Positions 41,855-50,714 of a stretch of DNA of 64,000 nucleotides are shown piece after piece. The stretch's first letter is position 1; every line of letters starts with the position of its first letter. A program made the translations under genes and the position numbers. The notes beneath the pieces were generated by a model. The model was not told the origin of the DNA. It did not search any database and saw nothing but the letters and a program-made list of their open reading frames with translations. The stretch covers positions 1 to 64,000 of the forward strand of contig JAPPII010000009.1 of NCBI GenBank assembly GCA_028820845.1. Direction: 5' to 3'. The DNA comes from Candidatus Poribacteria bacterium. Its GTDB lineage: Bacteria; Poribacteria; WGA-4E; WGA-3G.

Positions 41855-42589
41855 TCACATAAAAAAACGTGAAAAAAGGACAGCGACTGTATCCATTGTC
41901 ATTGCGACGAGCCAGTGGATTGCTGCGCCATAAAGAAACGTGCGCGTCTCTAACGCGAGGACACCAAGCAGGACACCTGCAATGATTGAACCCAATGCCT
42001 CCGGCAACGGCTTTGAATAGTGAAGCACCGCAAACGGAATCGTTTGGATCAAGATACTGTAGTTCCCAAATTTCCGTTCTAATCCGAAGAGCATAAAGCC
42101 ACGGAAGAAGAATTCCCACGAAAACATGTAAACGCCATAAGCGAGTTGATAGGGTAAAAACGTCTGCCAACTGTCTGCAATTACCTTGCAGAGCGGATAC
42201 TTCACGCGGAAAGGTGGATACACAATGACTGCAAGGATAACCACTGGAATCATCAGAACCCATGCCGCACCGGTGACACTCCACCCGAGTTTCTGATTTC
42301 CGAGTTGAAATCCGTAGTCTTTTAGCCGCTGGGTTGTCCCGAATCTGGCGACGAGAACGGGGACAAGGAATAACGTAATTCCAGTGGTCAGAAACCAGTA
42401 ATAGTACGGATAACTTTCCGCCAGCGGTCCGGCCCCAAAGTATTCTGCGAAATGGAGTCTGAAGAAACTTCGGCGGGTATAATATCTATGCAGCATCAAG
42501 AGTAGGGCTGAGGCGAGCAGAATGACTGTCGCTTGGCGTTCCCAACCGCGCAGATATTTCTCTTTTAAAGTTTGAATGTGGGAAATCAT
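41855..42589 (-). CDS. CPBP-family intramembrane metalloprotease-like protein
   Basis: 244 residues with about seven hydrophobic segments. The CPBP/CAAX-protease motifs are recognisable: SWEFFFRGFM (glutamate and arginine of the first motif), FAVLHYSKPLPE (second motif His) and GAAIHWLVA (third motif His). Only one of the two Glu of the usual EExxxR pair is present. Family members cleave prenylated proteins or process peptides, or protect against bacteriocins. It is divergent from the glycosyltransferase gene. Confidence 0.8.
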   Translation of the reverse strand: MISHIQTLKEKYLRGWERQATVILLASALLLMLHRYYTRRSFFRLHFAEYFGAGPLAESYPYYYWFLTTGITLFLVPVLVARFGTTQRLKDYGFQLGNQKLGWSVTGAAWVLMIPVVILAVIVYPPFRVKYPLCKVIADSWQTFLPYQLAYGVYMFSWEFFFRGFMLFGLERKFGNYSILIQTIPFAVLHYSKPLPEALGSIIAGVLLGVLALETRTFLYGAAIHWLVAMTMDTVAVLFSRFFM

Positions 42590-42590
42590 C

Positions 42591-42619
42591 TTGACATCTC
42601 GTAGGTTTTAGGATATTAT
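42591..42619 (+). promoter_or_regulatory. Strong promoter of the glycosyltransferase operon
   Basis: TTGACA, 17 bases, TATTAT: perfect -35 and optimal spacing. It starts two bases from the divergent protease ATG, so protein bound here could affect both genes. Confidence 0.75.
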
Positions 42620-42708
42620 ACCGTTACCTACGAAAATTAGCAATAGACGGGTTTAAAGACATTCAGCACTCTAAGATTCGATTGGACGGAATATAATAAA
42701 AGGATCGG

Positions 42709-43725
42709 ATGTTTGCGCCTAATCAGATTGAACGGATCTTAATCATTAGACTCGCACCATTGGGTGAGACGGTTTTGACGACTCCGGTTATCTGTGCCTT
42801 ACGTCACCACTTTCAAAATGCTTATATCGCTTATATGGTAGCACCCACGCGAGAGGATTTGGTCTCCGCCAACCCACATCTGAACGAGGTGCTGACCTAT
42901 CAAGCATCCGTGCCAAAACTCATCTATCAAATCGCTCGTCGAAGATTTCAGATGGCACTCGTTTTACAACCGACCTTTCGCTTGGTGCTTCATACATTCC
43001 TCGCTCGAATTCCGTTCCGTGTCGGGTTTGAAACAAACGCTGGAGGGCAGAAGTTGTTGAGCGTCGCAGTGCCGAATAACACAGCACAACATGAAACACA
43101 ACGCTATCTCGATGTTGTCCGTGCATTAGGTATTGAAGTAACAGACAATGAACCGGAAGTATTCGTTGATAGCACTGGCACAGCGTGGGCGAACAATTTC
43201 TTTGAAAGCCAAAAACTTAAGGATAGCCATCCTATCATCGGTCTGAATCCAGGGGCGGCTACTGCCTATCGCCGTTGGGAAGCCTCCAACTTTGCCGTCC
43301 TCGGTGATCAACTTCACGAAAGGTATGGCGCGCATATTGTTATCACAACCGGACCGCGGGAAGGTGAGTTAGCAGCTCAGGTCGCGAAGCAGATGTCGCA
43401 CCCGCCTGCTATCGTTAGCCAAGCAACCACAATGGAACTTGCGGCACTTCTGCAACGGTGTAATCTATACATCAGCAACGATACAGGACCGATGCACCTC
43501 AGCACCGCCGTGAAAACGCCGACTGTTGCCTTGTTTGGTGCGTCAAACCTCGGACAATGGGCACCGCTGTGGGATAAACACGCAGTGGTGGCGCGTACAA
43601 CGTGTCCGCTTATGAAAACATTATCGTCCAAAGAGTGGGACGCGCATACCGATCGCGCACGTGAAAATCTGGAGGCAATTACCCCGGATCAGGTTATGGC
43701 AACAGTGGAAAAACTCAAATGGTGA
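42709..43725 (+). CDS. Glycosyltransferase family 9 (heptosyltransferase-like)
   Basis: 338 residues, GT-B fold. Visible are ILIIRLAPLGETVLTTPVI (N-terminal beta-alpha start), GLNPGAATAYRRWEASNFA (sugar-nucleotide domain start) and SNDTGPMHLSTAVKTPTVAL (the conserved D(T/S)GPMH motif). Members add heptose to the lipopolysaccharide inner core from ADP-heptose. It begins an operon with the next two genes: the following ATG lies inside its last codons. Confidence 0.88.
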   Translation: MFAPNQIERILIIRLAPLGETVLTTPVICALRHHFQNAYIAYMVAPTREDLVSANPHLNEVLTYQASVPKLIYQIARRRFQMALVLQPTFRLVLHTFLARIPFRVGFETNAGGQKLLSVAVPNNTAQHETQRYLDVVRALGIEVTDNEPEVFVDSTGTAWANNFFESQKLKDSHPIIGLNPGAATAYRRWEASNFAVLGDQLHERYGAHIVITTGPREGELAAQVAKQMSHPPAIVSQATTMELAALLQRCNLYISNDTGPMHLSTAVKTPTVALFGASNLGQWAPLWDKHAVVARTTCPLMKTLSSKEWDAHTDRARENLEAITPDQVMATVEKLKW

Positions 43726-45212
43726 AATCCGAACACACTCAGACCCCAGAAGAAGATGCACAACGCATTAGAAATTATTTAACCGACATCCGCGCAAGGA
43801 TGTACCGACAGGCACTCTTGCAAACGGTTACAATGGTGCTTTTCTGTGGCCTCATTCTGCTTGTTATTCTATCTATTGTAAATCGACTGATTCCGCTACC
43901 GATGCACATGTCAAACATGAGTTGGATAGTTCTGTTCGTAAGTGTGAGTGTAGGGGTCTGTCTCAGCATTAAACAGTGGAAGGACCTACCATCTGTCGCC
44001 CAATTTGTTGATGAAAAGATGGAGCTCAAGGAACGACTCAGGACAGCATTTGGATTGATACAGCACATCCCTGAAGGTGAGTTCGCGCGACTCCAAATCC
44101 GAGATGCTGCTGAGATTGTGCCATCCTTGGATATGCAAAAAGTCTGTCCGTATCGCGCGCCAAAACTATTGCGATTGTTTCCGATTCCACTTTTGTTGAT
44201 AGGACTCTCTTTCACAATACCACTTTTCTACGAGGTCCCGGAGCCGCTCAGTGAGTCTCAACAGCGGGCATTAGATCAAGTTATCCAAAACCTTGAAGAG
44301 AAACAGGTCAGAGACCCAGAACTCCAGAAGCACATTCGTGACACAGCAGAAAAGTTGAAAGCCGCAACAGATCTTGACACTGCCCAAGCGTATCTCAGCA
44401 ATCTAAACACAGAAGTCCGTAAACAAAAATTAACACAAGACGTTATTACTGAAGCGACAGAAGCAAGCCAACATTTTCAGAGCATGGATGCTGAGCAGCT
44501 CGCATCAGCACTGAAAGATCTCACAGAACAGGCTGAGATACCACCAGAACTCCAAGCAGAACTGCAAGGTCTCTTTGAACAGCTATCTGCAAGCCTGCCA
44601 GAAGGCGAACTCCGTAATTCGTTGAATCAGGTTCAGGGTAAGACGGTTACACCAGAGACATTGCAGGAAATTATCGATGCGCTGCAAGAAGCAGAAACAC
44701 CCATGAACCTTGCACAGTTGGAAGGTGAATTGAGAGCCAACCGCAAGGAACTGGCACTTGCGGCTATTGAAACGGAGGCATCCGATGGCGGGGTTGCTAA
44801 TGTGGACGGCACACCTGGACAAAATGCGGGCACTCGTGAAGTCCAAGGCACGCGTGAAGTCCCGTCAAACGCCGAATCTCAGTCCTTATCGGCAGCGGAT
44901 AATGACAAAACAGTGAATAACACAACAGACGAAGAAAATCTCACAACGCCGTTGCTCGGAGACGAAGCACCGGTTTCACAAATTAATGGAAAACGCCTGA
45001 CGCTTATAGCCGATTCGTCTGGTGATTCAGAAAGTTTCTCCAACGTTTTCACTGGAGAGATCCGGGTCAATGCGCTGCCGTATCTGCCCTTCAGCGATGT
45101 CGTTCTCAACGCGACGCGAGCGTATGCCGAAGCCATTAACAACAATCGTATTCCTGTGAAATACCAGATACAGATTAAAGACTATTTGGAGGCAATTTCC
45201 GAAAAAAGATGA
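43719..45212 (+). CDS. Uncharacterised membrane protein with long helical domain
   Basis: 497 residues, not recognised. About residues 35-60 and 65-85 form two transmembrane helices (VTMVLFCGLILLVILSI; SWIVLFVSVSVGVCLSI) and a third lies near 150-170 (LFPIPLLLIGLSFTIPLFY). From 180 to 345 it is Glu/Gln/Leu-rich and helical, probably coiled-coil. 350-430 is a polar, disordered linker, and the tail from 450 (LPYLPFSDVVLNATRAYAEA) is compact. The topology resembles proteins found with DUF58/MoxR loci, but no such genes are next door. It overlaps the GT9 gene by seven bases and the TVP38 gene by four. Confidence 0.75.
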   Translation: MVKSEHTQTPEEDAQRIRNYLTDIRARMYRQALLQTVTMVLFCGLILLVILSIVNRLIPLPMHMSNMSWIVLFVSVSVGVCLSIKQWKDLPSVAQFVDEKMELKERLRTAFGLIQHIPEGEFARLQIRDAAEIVPSLDMQKVCPYRAPKLLRLFPIPLLLIGLSFTIPLFYEVPEPLSESQQRALDQVIQNLEEKQVRDPELQKHIRDTAEKLKAATDLDTAQAYLSNLNTEVRKQKLTQDVITEATEASQHFQSMDAEQLASALKDLTEQAEIPPELQAELQGLFEQLSASLPEGELRNSLNQVQGKTVTPETLQEIIDALQEAETPMNLAQLEGELRANRKELALAAIETEASDGGVANVDGTPGQNAGTREVQGTREVPSNAESQSLSAADNDKTVNNTTDEENLTTPLLGDEAPVSQINGKRLTLIADSSGDSESFSNVFTGEIRVNALPYLPFSDVVLNATRAYAEAINNNRIPVKYQIQIKDYLEAISEKR

Positions 45213-45889
45213 AAAAAAGCGTAATTAAAATTCTGATTGCTGTCGGCATTATCGTAGCAGTCTATTTCGTGCTGAGACACTATGGAATAACAAAACATAT
45301 CCGATTAGAAAATGTACCGAAAATCAAAACATGGGTAGAAAGTTTTGGTGTCATCGCTCCACTGATTTATATCGGACTCTATCTTATATCTACTGTCTTC
45401 TTTCTCCCAGGTTTTCCGGTAACCGTGTTAGCAGGTTTTGTTTTCGGACCGTTATGGGGTGTTTTTTATGCTTCCATCGCCTCCATCATCTCTGTCGCTT
45501 GTGCTTTCCTGGTCGCGCGCTATGTTGCGCGCGATCTCGTTGAGGGATGGATCAAGGAAAACGCGCAATTCCAAAAAATAGACGAACAGGTTGAAGAACA
45601 GGGATGGCGGATTTTGATGGTTACACGCTTGATTCCCATCTTTCCGTTTAACCTACAAAATTACGCCTATGGATTGACCAAGATTCGGTTTTGGACATTC
45701 GTCCTTACTTCCGCTGTCTTTATGTTACCAGGGACAATAGCATTGGTGATGCTTGGTGGCGCGTTCGTTAGCGGTGAGGGAAGCATTTTGAAGACGATGC
45801 TCTATCTCGGCATCGCGGGTGTACTTATGTTCGCGCTATCATTAGTGCCGAATCTTCTCCGAAAATATCAAAACAAAGAAATTAAGTAA
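45209..45889 (+). CDS. TVP38/TMEM64-family (DedA-like) membrane protein
   Basis: 226 residues with five or six transmembrane helices. The VTT-domain motifs are present: FFLPGFPVTVLAGFVFGPLWG and the late VTRLIPIFPFNLQNYAYGLT. Family members are thought to act as lipid scramblases or in undecaprenyl-phosphate recycling. ATGA overlap with the preceding gene indicates translational coupling. It converges, with five bases between, on the CCA-type gene. Confidence 0.88.
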   Translation: MKKSVIKILIAVGIIVAVYFVLRHYGITKHIRLENVPKIKTWVESFGVIAPLIYIGLYLISTVFFLPGFPVTVLAGFVFGPLWGVFYASIASIISVACAFLVARYVARDLVEGWIKENAQFQKIDEQVEEQGWRILMVTRLIPIFPFNLQNYAYGLTKIRFWTFVLTSAVFMLPGTIALVMLGGAFVSGEGSILKTMLYLGIAGVLMFALSLVPNLLRKYQNKEIK

Positions 45890-45894
45890 GTAAT

Positions 45895-47229
45895 CTACTC
45901 AGACTGGCGAATTAACGCTGCTATGGCAGCAAATGCTTCTTCACGCGTTTGGATTTCACCCTTAAATTGGCGTTCTTCGATCTGTTCCAATAAATTCCCT
46001 ATCTGTTTTCCCTCTTTCAAGTTGAACACCTGGATCAGATCGTCTCCAGTGATGAGCCTGCCCTGCGCTTGAATGGGTAGGATATGCTCATAGTAGGTAT
46101 CAGCAATCTGTTTAAGAACTACTGAATCCAGTGGGCGCGATGCGGCAGCATAGAGCAGCACGCCCCACCAATGAGACGCAGAAGTTCTGAGGAAATAGAT
46201 TATCTGTTCATGGGTTAATTGGGTGTCCACATCTTTAAGAAATTGCGCATACTTAGAGATAATACCCTTTACGAACTGCGTCGCTTTGCGACTTAACCGA
46301 AGATGTTTTCCAATATCGCTGGAATTGTCGCCCAAGAGTAGGCTGAGTTTGATTAAGGAACGCCGGTTAACGCCATCCCCCAATTCTTCTTGGAGATAGC
46401 TACCGATTTCCTCAGAATAAGTGCGGAGCGGAAGAGGAATGGGTGCTCCTTCAAATGCCTCAATTAGATGCCATGGAACACACATCCCGCGGACACTGGG
46501 TAAAACGTGTGTCAACAGCCCGCTGGCTTCCATCTGCTGCAAATACAGATGTGCCTTCTCAACATCAAGAATCTTCATCAATTCATCACGACGGCGTTCC
46601 ACCGCAACGTTTGGCAGTAACTCTCGGTGCTTCCGTACGAGTGCGATTGCATTTTCGGAAATTTCAAATTCTAATTGCGCAGCAAACCTATAAATCCGTA
46701 ACAGGCGGACCGGATCTGCTAAGATTACGCGTTCACTCGGAAATTGAAGCAGACGGGTTTTTAAGTCCTTCATACCGCCACATGGATCAATTACGCGATG
46801 TAAATCCAACTTGTGGGCGCGGTCTGTGACGGACCCCATATCCTCAAACACAACCGCCATTGCATTAATTGTTAAGTCCCGCAAACGTAGATCGTCAGTT
46901 AGGGACTCGGCTCGGAATTGTGCGAAATCCATGGTGAGTGGTGAGTCATCTGAAGGATCGGACTTTTTAACGATCACGCGTGCGGTAGGCGGATCTTCTT
47001 CAAGCGTGATGCATGTCGCCTTGATGTTAGCAGCAAATGCTTTAGCAAAGTGGATTGCATCAGAAGATAGTGTAAAATCAAAATCTGCAGTTTGACGCTC
47101 AAGAAGTAGATCTCGGACACTGCCGCCGACGAGATAGAGGCGTATCCCTCGCGCTTTCGCAAAAGTATCAAGTGCCTTCATAGTAGAATCGTGAAACAAC
47201 TTTTGGAGGGTCAAAATACTAAGCTTCAC
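45895..47229 (-). CDS. CCA tRNA nucleotidyltransferase / poly(A) polymerase family
   Basis: 444 residues. Class II head domain: LYLVGGSVRDLLLERQTADF-type motif (GGxxR and DxD within DFDFTL), LRLRDLTINAMA (RRD-like specificity motif) and DPVRLLRIYRFAAQLEF (neck). The C-terminal part has no clear HD motif. It adds CCA to tRNA 3' ends, or in some relatives only A or CC; the class cannot be settled here. It overlaps the downstream end of the membrane hydrolase gene by four bases (ATGA-type), so the two are co-transcribed. Confidence 0.85.
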   Translation of the reverse strand: MKLSILTLQKLFHDSTMKALDTFAKARGIRLYLVGGSVRDLLLERQTADFDFTLSSDAIHFAKAFAANIKATCITLEEDPPTARVIVKKSDPSDDSPLTMDFAQFRAESLTDDLRLRDLTINAMAVVFEDMGSVTDRAHKLDLHRVIDPCGGMKDLKTRLLQFPSERVILADPVRLLRIYRFAAQLEFEISENAIALVRKHRELLPNVAVERRRDELMKILDVEKAHLYLQQMEASGLLTHVLPSVRGMCVPWHLIEAFEGAPIPLPLRTYSEEIGSYLQEELGDGVNRRSLIKLSLLLGDNSSDIGKHLRLSRKATQFVKGIISKYAQFLKDVDTQLTHEQIIYFLRTSASHWWGVLLYAAASRPLDSVVLKQIADTYYEHILPIQAQGRLITGDDLIQVFNLKEGKQIGNLLEQIEERQFKGEIQTREEAFAAIAALIRQSE

Positions 47230-47837
47230 TGACTTACCCGTGCCTTCCGCCTCTGTGCTTTACGAGAACGAAATAGGATGCCATCAAGATAGAGGTGACT
47301 CGCATAACCGATGAAACTCGCTACGTAAAAAGGTAAACCGGTGAGGATAATCGCCGGAAATTCTTCCCACTCGACTAACGCATCGAAACTCTCTAAGAGG
47401 TTATCTCCATCCTGCCACTCAGGATATGTAGCATAGACAGGCAGCAACAGGAATACACCGGGCAGTAAAAGCATGGTGCCTTTAGCATGTGTCCATCCGC
47501 GGTGTTTGCTCATGATCGGAAGCATCGCGAAGAGACCCAGCAGCGCAGATTCCAGATACCTCTGCAAAAAAACAATGAGCGCGATGTTTAGCAAAAATAA
47601 GAGCCTGTAAAATATTTTCTGACTCTTGCTCTTAATATCAACATCTGGCCACAATCCGAAGAGCACCGCTATTATGAAGCACCCTATAACCTTTATGGGG
47701 TTCACGGAGATCGTTGGATTCCATGCCAATGGGATTGCATAAAGTGTTGAAACAGCAATAGTTGCAATAACGGAAACGATGAAGAAGGTGCTATAAGCAA
47801 CCAACCCACCGATCCAATGTTCACGAAACATACTCAT
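47226..47837 (-). CDS. YdjM-like membrane-bound metal-dependent hydrolase (DUF457)
   Basis: About 204 residues from the methionine at 47837; the frame extends to 47900. About five transmembrane helices. The family's metal-site motifs are LFGLWPDVDIKS (PDxD), KHRGWTHA (HRGxTH) and GYASHLYLDGI (HxxxD). In E. coli ydjM is LexA-regulated and of unknown substrate. The ORF's upstream residues lack a hydrophobic start, which favours the internal methionine. First gene of the pair with the CCA-type enzyme. Confidence 0.8.
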   Translation of the reverse strand: MSMFREHWIGGLVAYSTFFIVSVIATIAVSTLYAIPLAWNPTISVNPIKVIGCFIIAVLFGLWPDVDIKSKSQKIFYRLLFLLNIALIVFLQRYLESALLGLFAMLPIMSKHRGWTHAKGTMLLLPGVFLLLPVYATYPEWQDGDNLLESFDALVEWEEFPAIILTGLPFYVASFIGYASHLYLDGILFRSRKAQRRKARVSQ

Positions 47838-47936
47838 GGAAAATATTATAGCACGTTTTGCCGAAAAATGAAATTGGAAATAGGGTTTCAATAACCTCAA
47901 TCAGAGAGTTTAGGTTTTGCGTGTCGGAATTTTAAT

Positions 47937-47966
47937 TTGACTTTATAAAACAAAGTATGATACAAT
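47937..47966 (+). promoter_or_regulatory. Promoter of the rimP-nusA-infB operon
   Basis: TTGACT, 18 bases, TACAAT. It lies about 480 bases before rimP, so the transcript would have a long leader. It is the best promoter-like sequence in the gap. Confidence 0.65.
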
Positions 47967-47971
47967 TATGT

Positions 47972-48444
47972 TGTGATTGTTGGGAATGTCATCCTCAATT
48001 TACCAGAAATCTCGGTTCGCGAGCGGTATCCAAAAGGCTCTATCGAACAGTGAAGACTAAGACTACAGGCAAATTTAGTTGATAAAAAAAAGGAAAAGGG
48101 TTATTATGTAACAATAGAGGCAGGTCCGTAAGAACTAATACCATTTCTAAAAGTTTATCTCGCATTAACCGAACCCACTCACGTCACACCCAGTAGGTGC
48201 GGTTTCTAACCGCACCGAGCAGTGCTGAAAAATAGCCAACCTTTTAAGAGGAATTATCAATTAGAATTGGTATAACACACTGCTGCTTAAACATCGGTAG
48301 AAGTTGTAACACGCAGTAGCTCGGGATTACAGATGAGATTTTTATACTGCAGTTTTACGCCCATCATCTGCGTGCGACGAAATCCAAACGAACCGCGAAG
48401 AACCTCTATTATTGGGACATATCGCGTTTTTTTTTATATTTATT
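47972..48444 (+). other. Long untranslated leader before rimP
   Basis: No gene is visible in this 470-base stretch. It contains a perfect copy of the hairpin repeat at 48196-48216 and little else that I can recognise: no tRNA cloverleaf, and no known riboswitch consensus that I can identify. Confidence 0.5.
48192..48216 (+). repeat. Hairpin repeat, copy g (perfect nine-pair stem)
   Basis: AGTAGGTGCGGTT, TCT, AACCGCACC. It is the best-preserved plus-strand copy and lies in the rimP leader. Confidence 0.85.
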
Positions 48445-48894
48445 ATGGCCGTAAGCGAGAAGAATTCGATTTTTGAACTGTTAGCACCCATACTTGACAT
48501 TGATGGCATTGAACTTGTAGATGTTGAAACGCAGTTAAAGACCCTACGACTTCTGATTCACAAACCCGGAGGCCTCTCTGTATCTGATTGTCAAGCAGTC
48601 AACAGTGTTGTGCGACCCATTTTAGAAGTGCATGAACACTTGGCAAGTTATACGCAATTAGAAGTCGCCTCACCGGGCTTAGATAGGCCTTTACGAACCG
48701 CTGCGGACTTTCGACGAAATTGTGGACGCACAGTCCGGATAGAAGCCGCTTCAGAAGACGAGAAAAAATATCAGGTGCAAGGCACCGTGATAGAAGTATC
48801 CGAAGCGCAGGTGGTCTTAGCAGAAACGAACGAAGACCGCGTCGCCATTAATATTTCAGACATCTACAATGCGTATATACACCTGAAATGGTAG
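48445..48894 (+). CDS. rimP: Ribosome maturation factor RimP
   Basis: 149 residues from the ATG at 48445; a TTG 33 bases earlier would add a hydrophobic leader that the family lacks. N-terminal alpha/beta domain (GIELVDVETQLKTLRLLIHK; VASPGLDRPL, the highly conserved PGLDRPL motif) and C-terminal SH3-like barrel. It acts in 30S assembly. No clear Shine-Dalgarno site precedes it. First gene of the translation cluster, before nusA. Confidence 0.9.
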   Translation: MAVSEKNSIFELLAPILDIDGIELVDVETQLKTLRLLIHKPGGLSVSDCQAVNSVVRPILEVHEHLASYTQLEVASPGLDRPLRTAADFRRNCGRTVRIEAASEDEKKYQVQGTVIEVSEAQVVLAETNEDRVAINISDIYNAYIHLKW

Positions 48895-48977
48895 TCGGCA
48901 CAGATAACCGGCAGCGCAGTTCACAAGCGTATATTCAGCGGACCTGTACATAACATAGAAATTCGGAAAGGAGTACG

Positions 48978-49000
48978 CGGGGCGATCAGAAAAGTCCCCG
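48978..49000 (+). other. Hairpin between a Shine-Dalgarno-like site and the nusA start
   Basis: CGGGG (48978-48982), 13-base loop, CCCCG (48996-49000). AAGGAG lies before it at about 48967, but the nusA ATG is at 49013, so if this GGAG is the real ribosome site the hairpin would bring it closer to the start by folding out about 23 bases. Otherwise nusA has no evident ribosome site. Confidence 0.4.
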
Positions 49001-49012
49001 TGGATATTATTT

Positions 49013-50323
49013 ATGTTAGAAAGTCTCCAAAACGCTATTCGTCAAAATACAGCGCAAACAGAACTTCCGGAGCATGTTTTCGTTGAAGCAATAGAAGCCG
49101 CTTTACGTGCTGCTGCGCGTCGAGTTTACGGTCAAGATGCCGATATTTCTGTCGAGATTGATCTCGAAAAAGGAGACATACGGTGCTATGTCCCGAAAAA
49201 AGTCGTTAATATTATGCGAGATTTCTCAACAGAAATCCCGATTGAGGAAGCAAAGAAACTCCAAGCGGATGTCGAACTTGATGACGTGCTAAACGTTGAG
49301 ATCAATCCCAGTGAGTTTGGACGCATCCCGGCACAATTGGCAAAGCAGATTCTCTTCCAAAAAATCAAACAGGCAGAACGCGAAAAAATCTATCAGGAAT
49401 TCGCTGGTCGTGAAGGCGAAATTGTCACCGGGTACGTCCAGCGCTTTGAACGCGGGGGTATTATCTTAGACCTTGAACAGACAGAAGCTTTTTTGCCGCC
49501 GCGCGAGATGCCTCGTTCAAAAACCTACGAACGCGGGAAACGTTTACAGTGCTTAATTCTGGCAGTGAAAAACGAGGTGCGCGGTGCCCCAGTTATCGTA
49601 TCGCGCACACACCGTGATCTCCTCGCAATGCTTTTTGAGCAAGAAGTCCCTGAAATTTATGAAGGTCAGGTCCGTATCATGGCAGTTGCGCGTGATCCGG
49701 GGAATAGAGCGAAAGTCGCTGTCATGGCAACTGAGGAAGGCATAGATGCCGTCGGTACATGCGTCGGGGTCAAGGGAATTCGAGTCCAAACAATCGTTAG
49801 TGAACTTGACGATGAAAAAATCGACTTGTTAGAATGGAGCGATGATACCAGTGTTTTCATTGCCAACGCTTTACGTCCTGCCGCTGTCCGTCGGGTAGAA
49901 CTCGATGAGGAAAACAAAAGCGCACGTGTGGTTGTTCCTGATAACCAACTCTCGTTAGCAATCGGTCAACGCGGACAGAATGCACGGCTCGCCGCAAAAT
50001 TGACCGGATGGAAGGTTGACATAAAAGGTGAATCCGAAGCGACTGTTTCGATTGATGAACTTTTCAAACCGTCTCCGGACAACGAAGATTCAGATGTAAC
50101 AGGACTTGAAGAAACACCGGTAGATGAAGCGAGCACTGAACAAACAGAAACAGAGACTGAAGGAACCACTGAACAACCAACGGACTCGGAAGTGAATATT
50201 GAAACGGACATAGACACTGAGAGTCCTGAAACTGTGACAGCAAACACACAAGATGAAGACGTATCTGTGATAAACTCCGAAGAAGACCCTGAAGATGATG
50301 ACTTTGACCCTGAAGCCCAATAA
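49013..50323 (+). CDS. nusA: Transcription termination/antitermination factor NusA
   Basis: 436 residues. N-terminal RNA-polymerase-binding domain, S1 domain (about 130-200; VTGYVQRFERGGIILDLEQ), KH1 (VPEIYEGQVRIMAVARDPG, DAVGTCVGVKGIRVQTI) and KH2 (LSLAIGQRGQNARLAAKLTGW). The C-terminal 95 residues are not the AR repeats of E. coli but an acidic Glu/Thr/Asp-rich tail (TETETEGTTEQPT), probably disordered. It controls pausing, termination and coupling. In operon with rimP and infB. Confidence 0.93.
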   Translation: MLESLQNAIRQNTAQTELPEHVFVEAIEAALRAAARRVYGQDADISVEIDLEKGDIRCYVPKKVVNIMRDFSTEIPIEEAKKLQADVELDDVLNVEINPSEFGRIPAQLAKQILFQKIKQAEREKIYQEFAGREGEIVTGYVQRFERGGIILDLEQTEAFLPPREMPRSKTYERGKRLQCLILAVKNEVRGAPVIVSRTHRDLLAMLFEQEVPEIYEGQVRIMAVARDPGNRAKVAVMATEEGIDAVGTCVGVKGIRVQTIVSELDDEKIDLLEWSDDTSVFIANALRPAAVRRVELDEENKSARVVVPDNQLSLAIGQRGQNARLAAKLTGWKVDIKGESEATVSIDELFKPSPDNEDSDVTGLEETPVDEASTEQTETETEGTTEQPTDSEVNIETDIDTESPETVTANTQDEDVSVINSEEDPEDDDFDPEAQ

Positions 50324-50396
50324 CATTCCTACAGTCTTTTTTGGAATTTACTCAGGAACTATTCCGCACGGCAGCGGCGTGCTAGGTCCATAGTAG

Positions 50397-50714
50397 GTGA
50401 AGTTTTTGAGGAACGTTATTCGCACTTGTATCGGGTGCCGTGGCAAATTTCCACAAAAAACGTTAATTCGATTTGTATGTCAAGGGGACAAAACGCTGCA
50501 AATAGATGCACAGAAGAAATCAGGAGGCCGCGGGGCTTATGTGTGTTGGTCTCAACCTTGCATTCAAAAAGCGTTCAAGTCTCCAAAGCGGGTTAATGCT
50601 CTATTACGTGCAGAACTTACAAGTAACGTTATTGCGCGATTTGAACAAGTTCTTCTTGAATATACAAGAAAATCCACGAACTCAATAGGAAAAAGGAGGA
50701 ACTATCATGGGTAA
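50397..50714 (+). CDS. rnpM: RnpM/YlxR family RNA-binding protein
   Basis: 105 residues from a GTG. The DUF448 motifs are clear: RTCIGCRGKFPQKTLIRFV, then GGRGAYVC and the basic helix. YlxR, now RnpM, binds RNase P RNA in Bacillus. It sits between nusA and infB as in most bacteria and overlaps infB by eight bases. Confidence 0.88.
   Translation: MKFLRNVIRTCIGCRGKFPQKTLIRFVCQGDKTLQIDAQKKSGGRGAYVCWSQPCIQKAFKSPKRVNALLRAELTSNVIARFEQVLLEYTRKSTNSIGKRRNYHG

Noticed and set aside
47972-48444. tRNA or riboswitch in the rimP leader
   Set aside because: I found no cloverleaf with TTCGA arm and acceptor stem, and no known riboswitch consensus.
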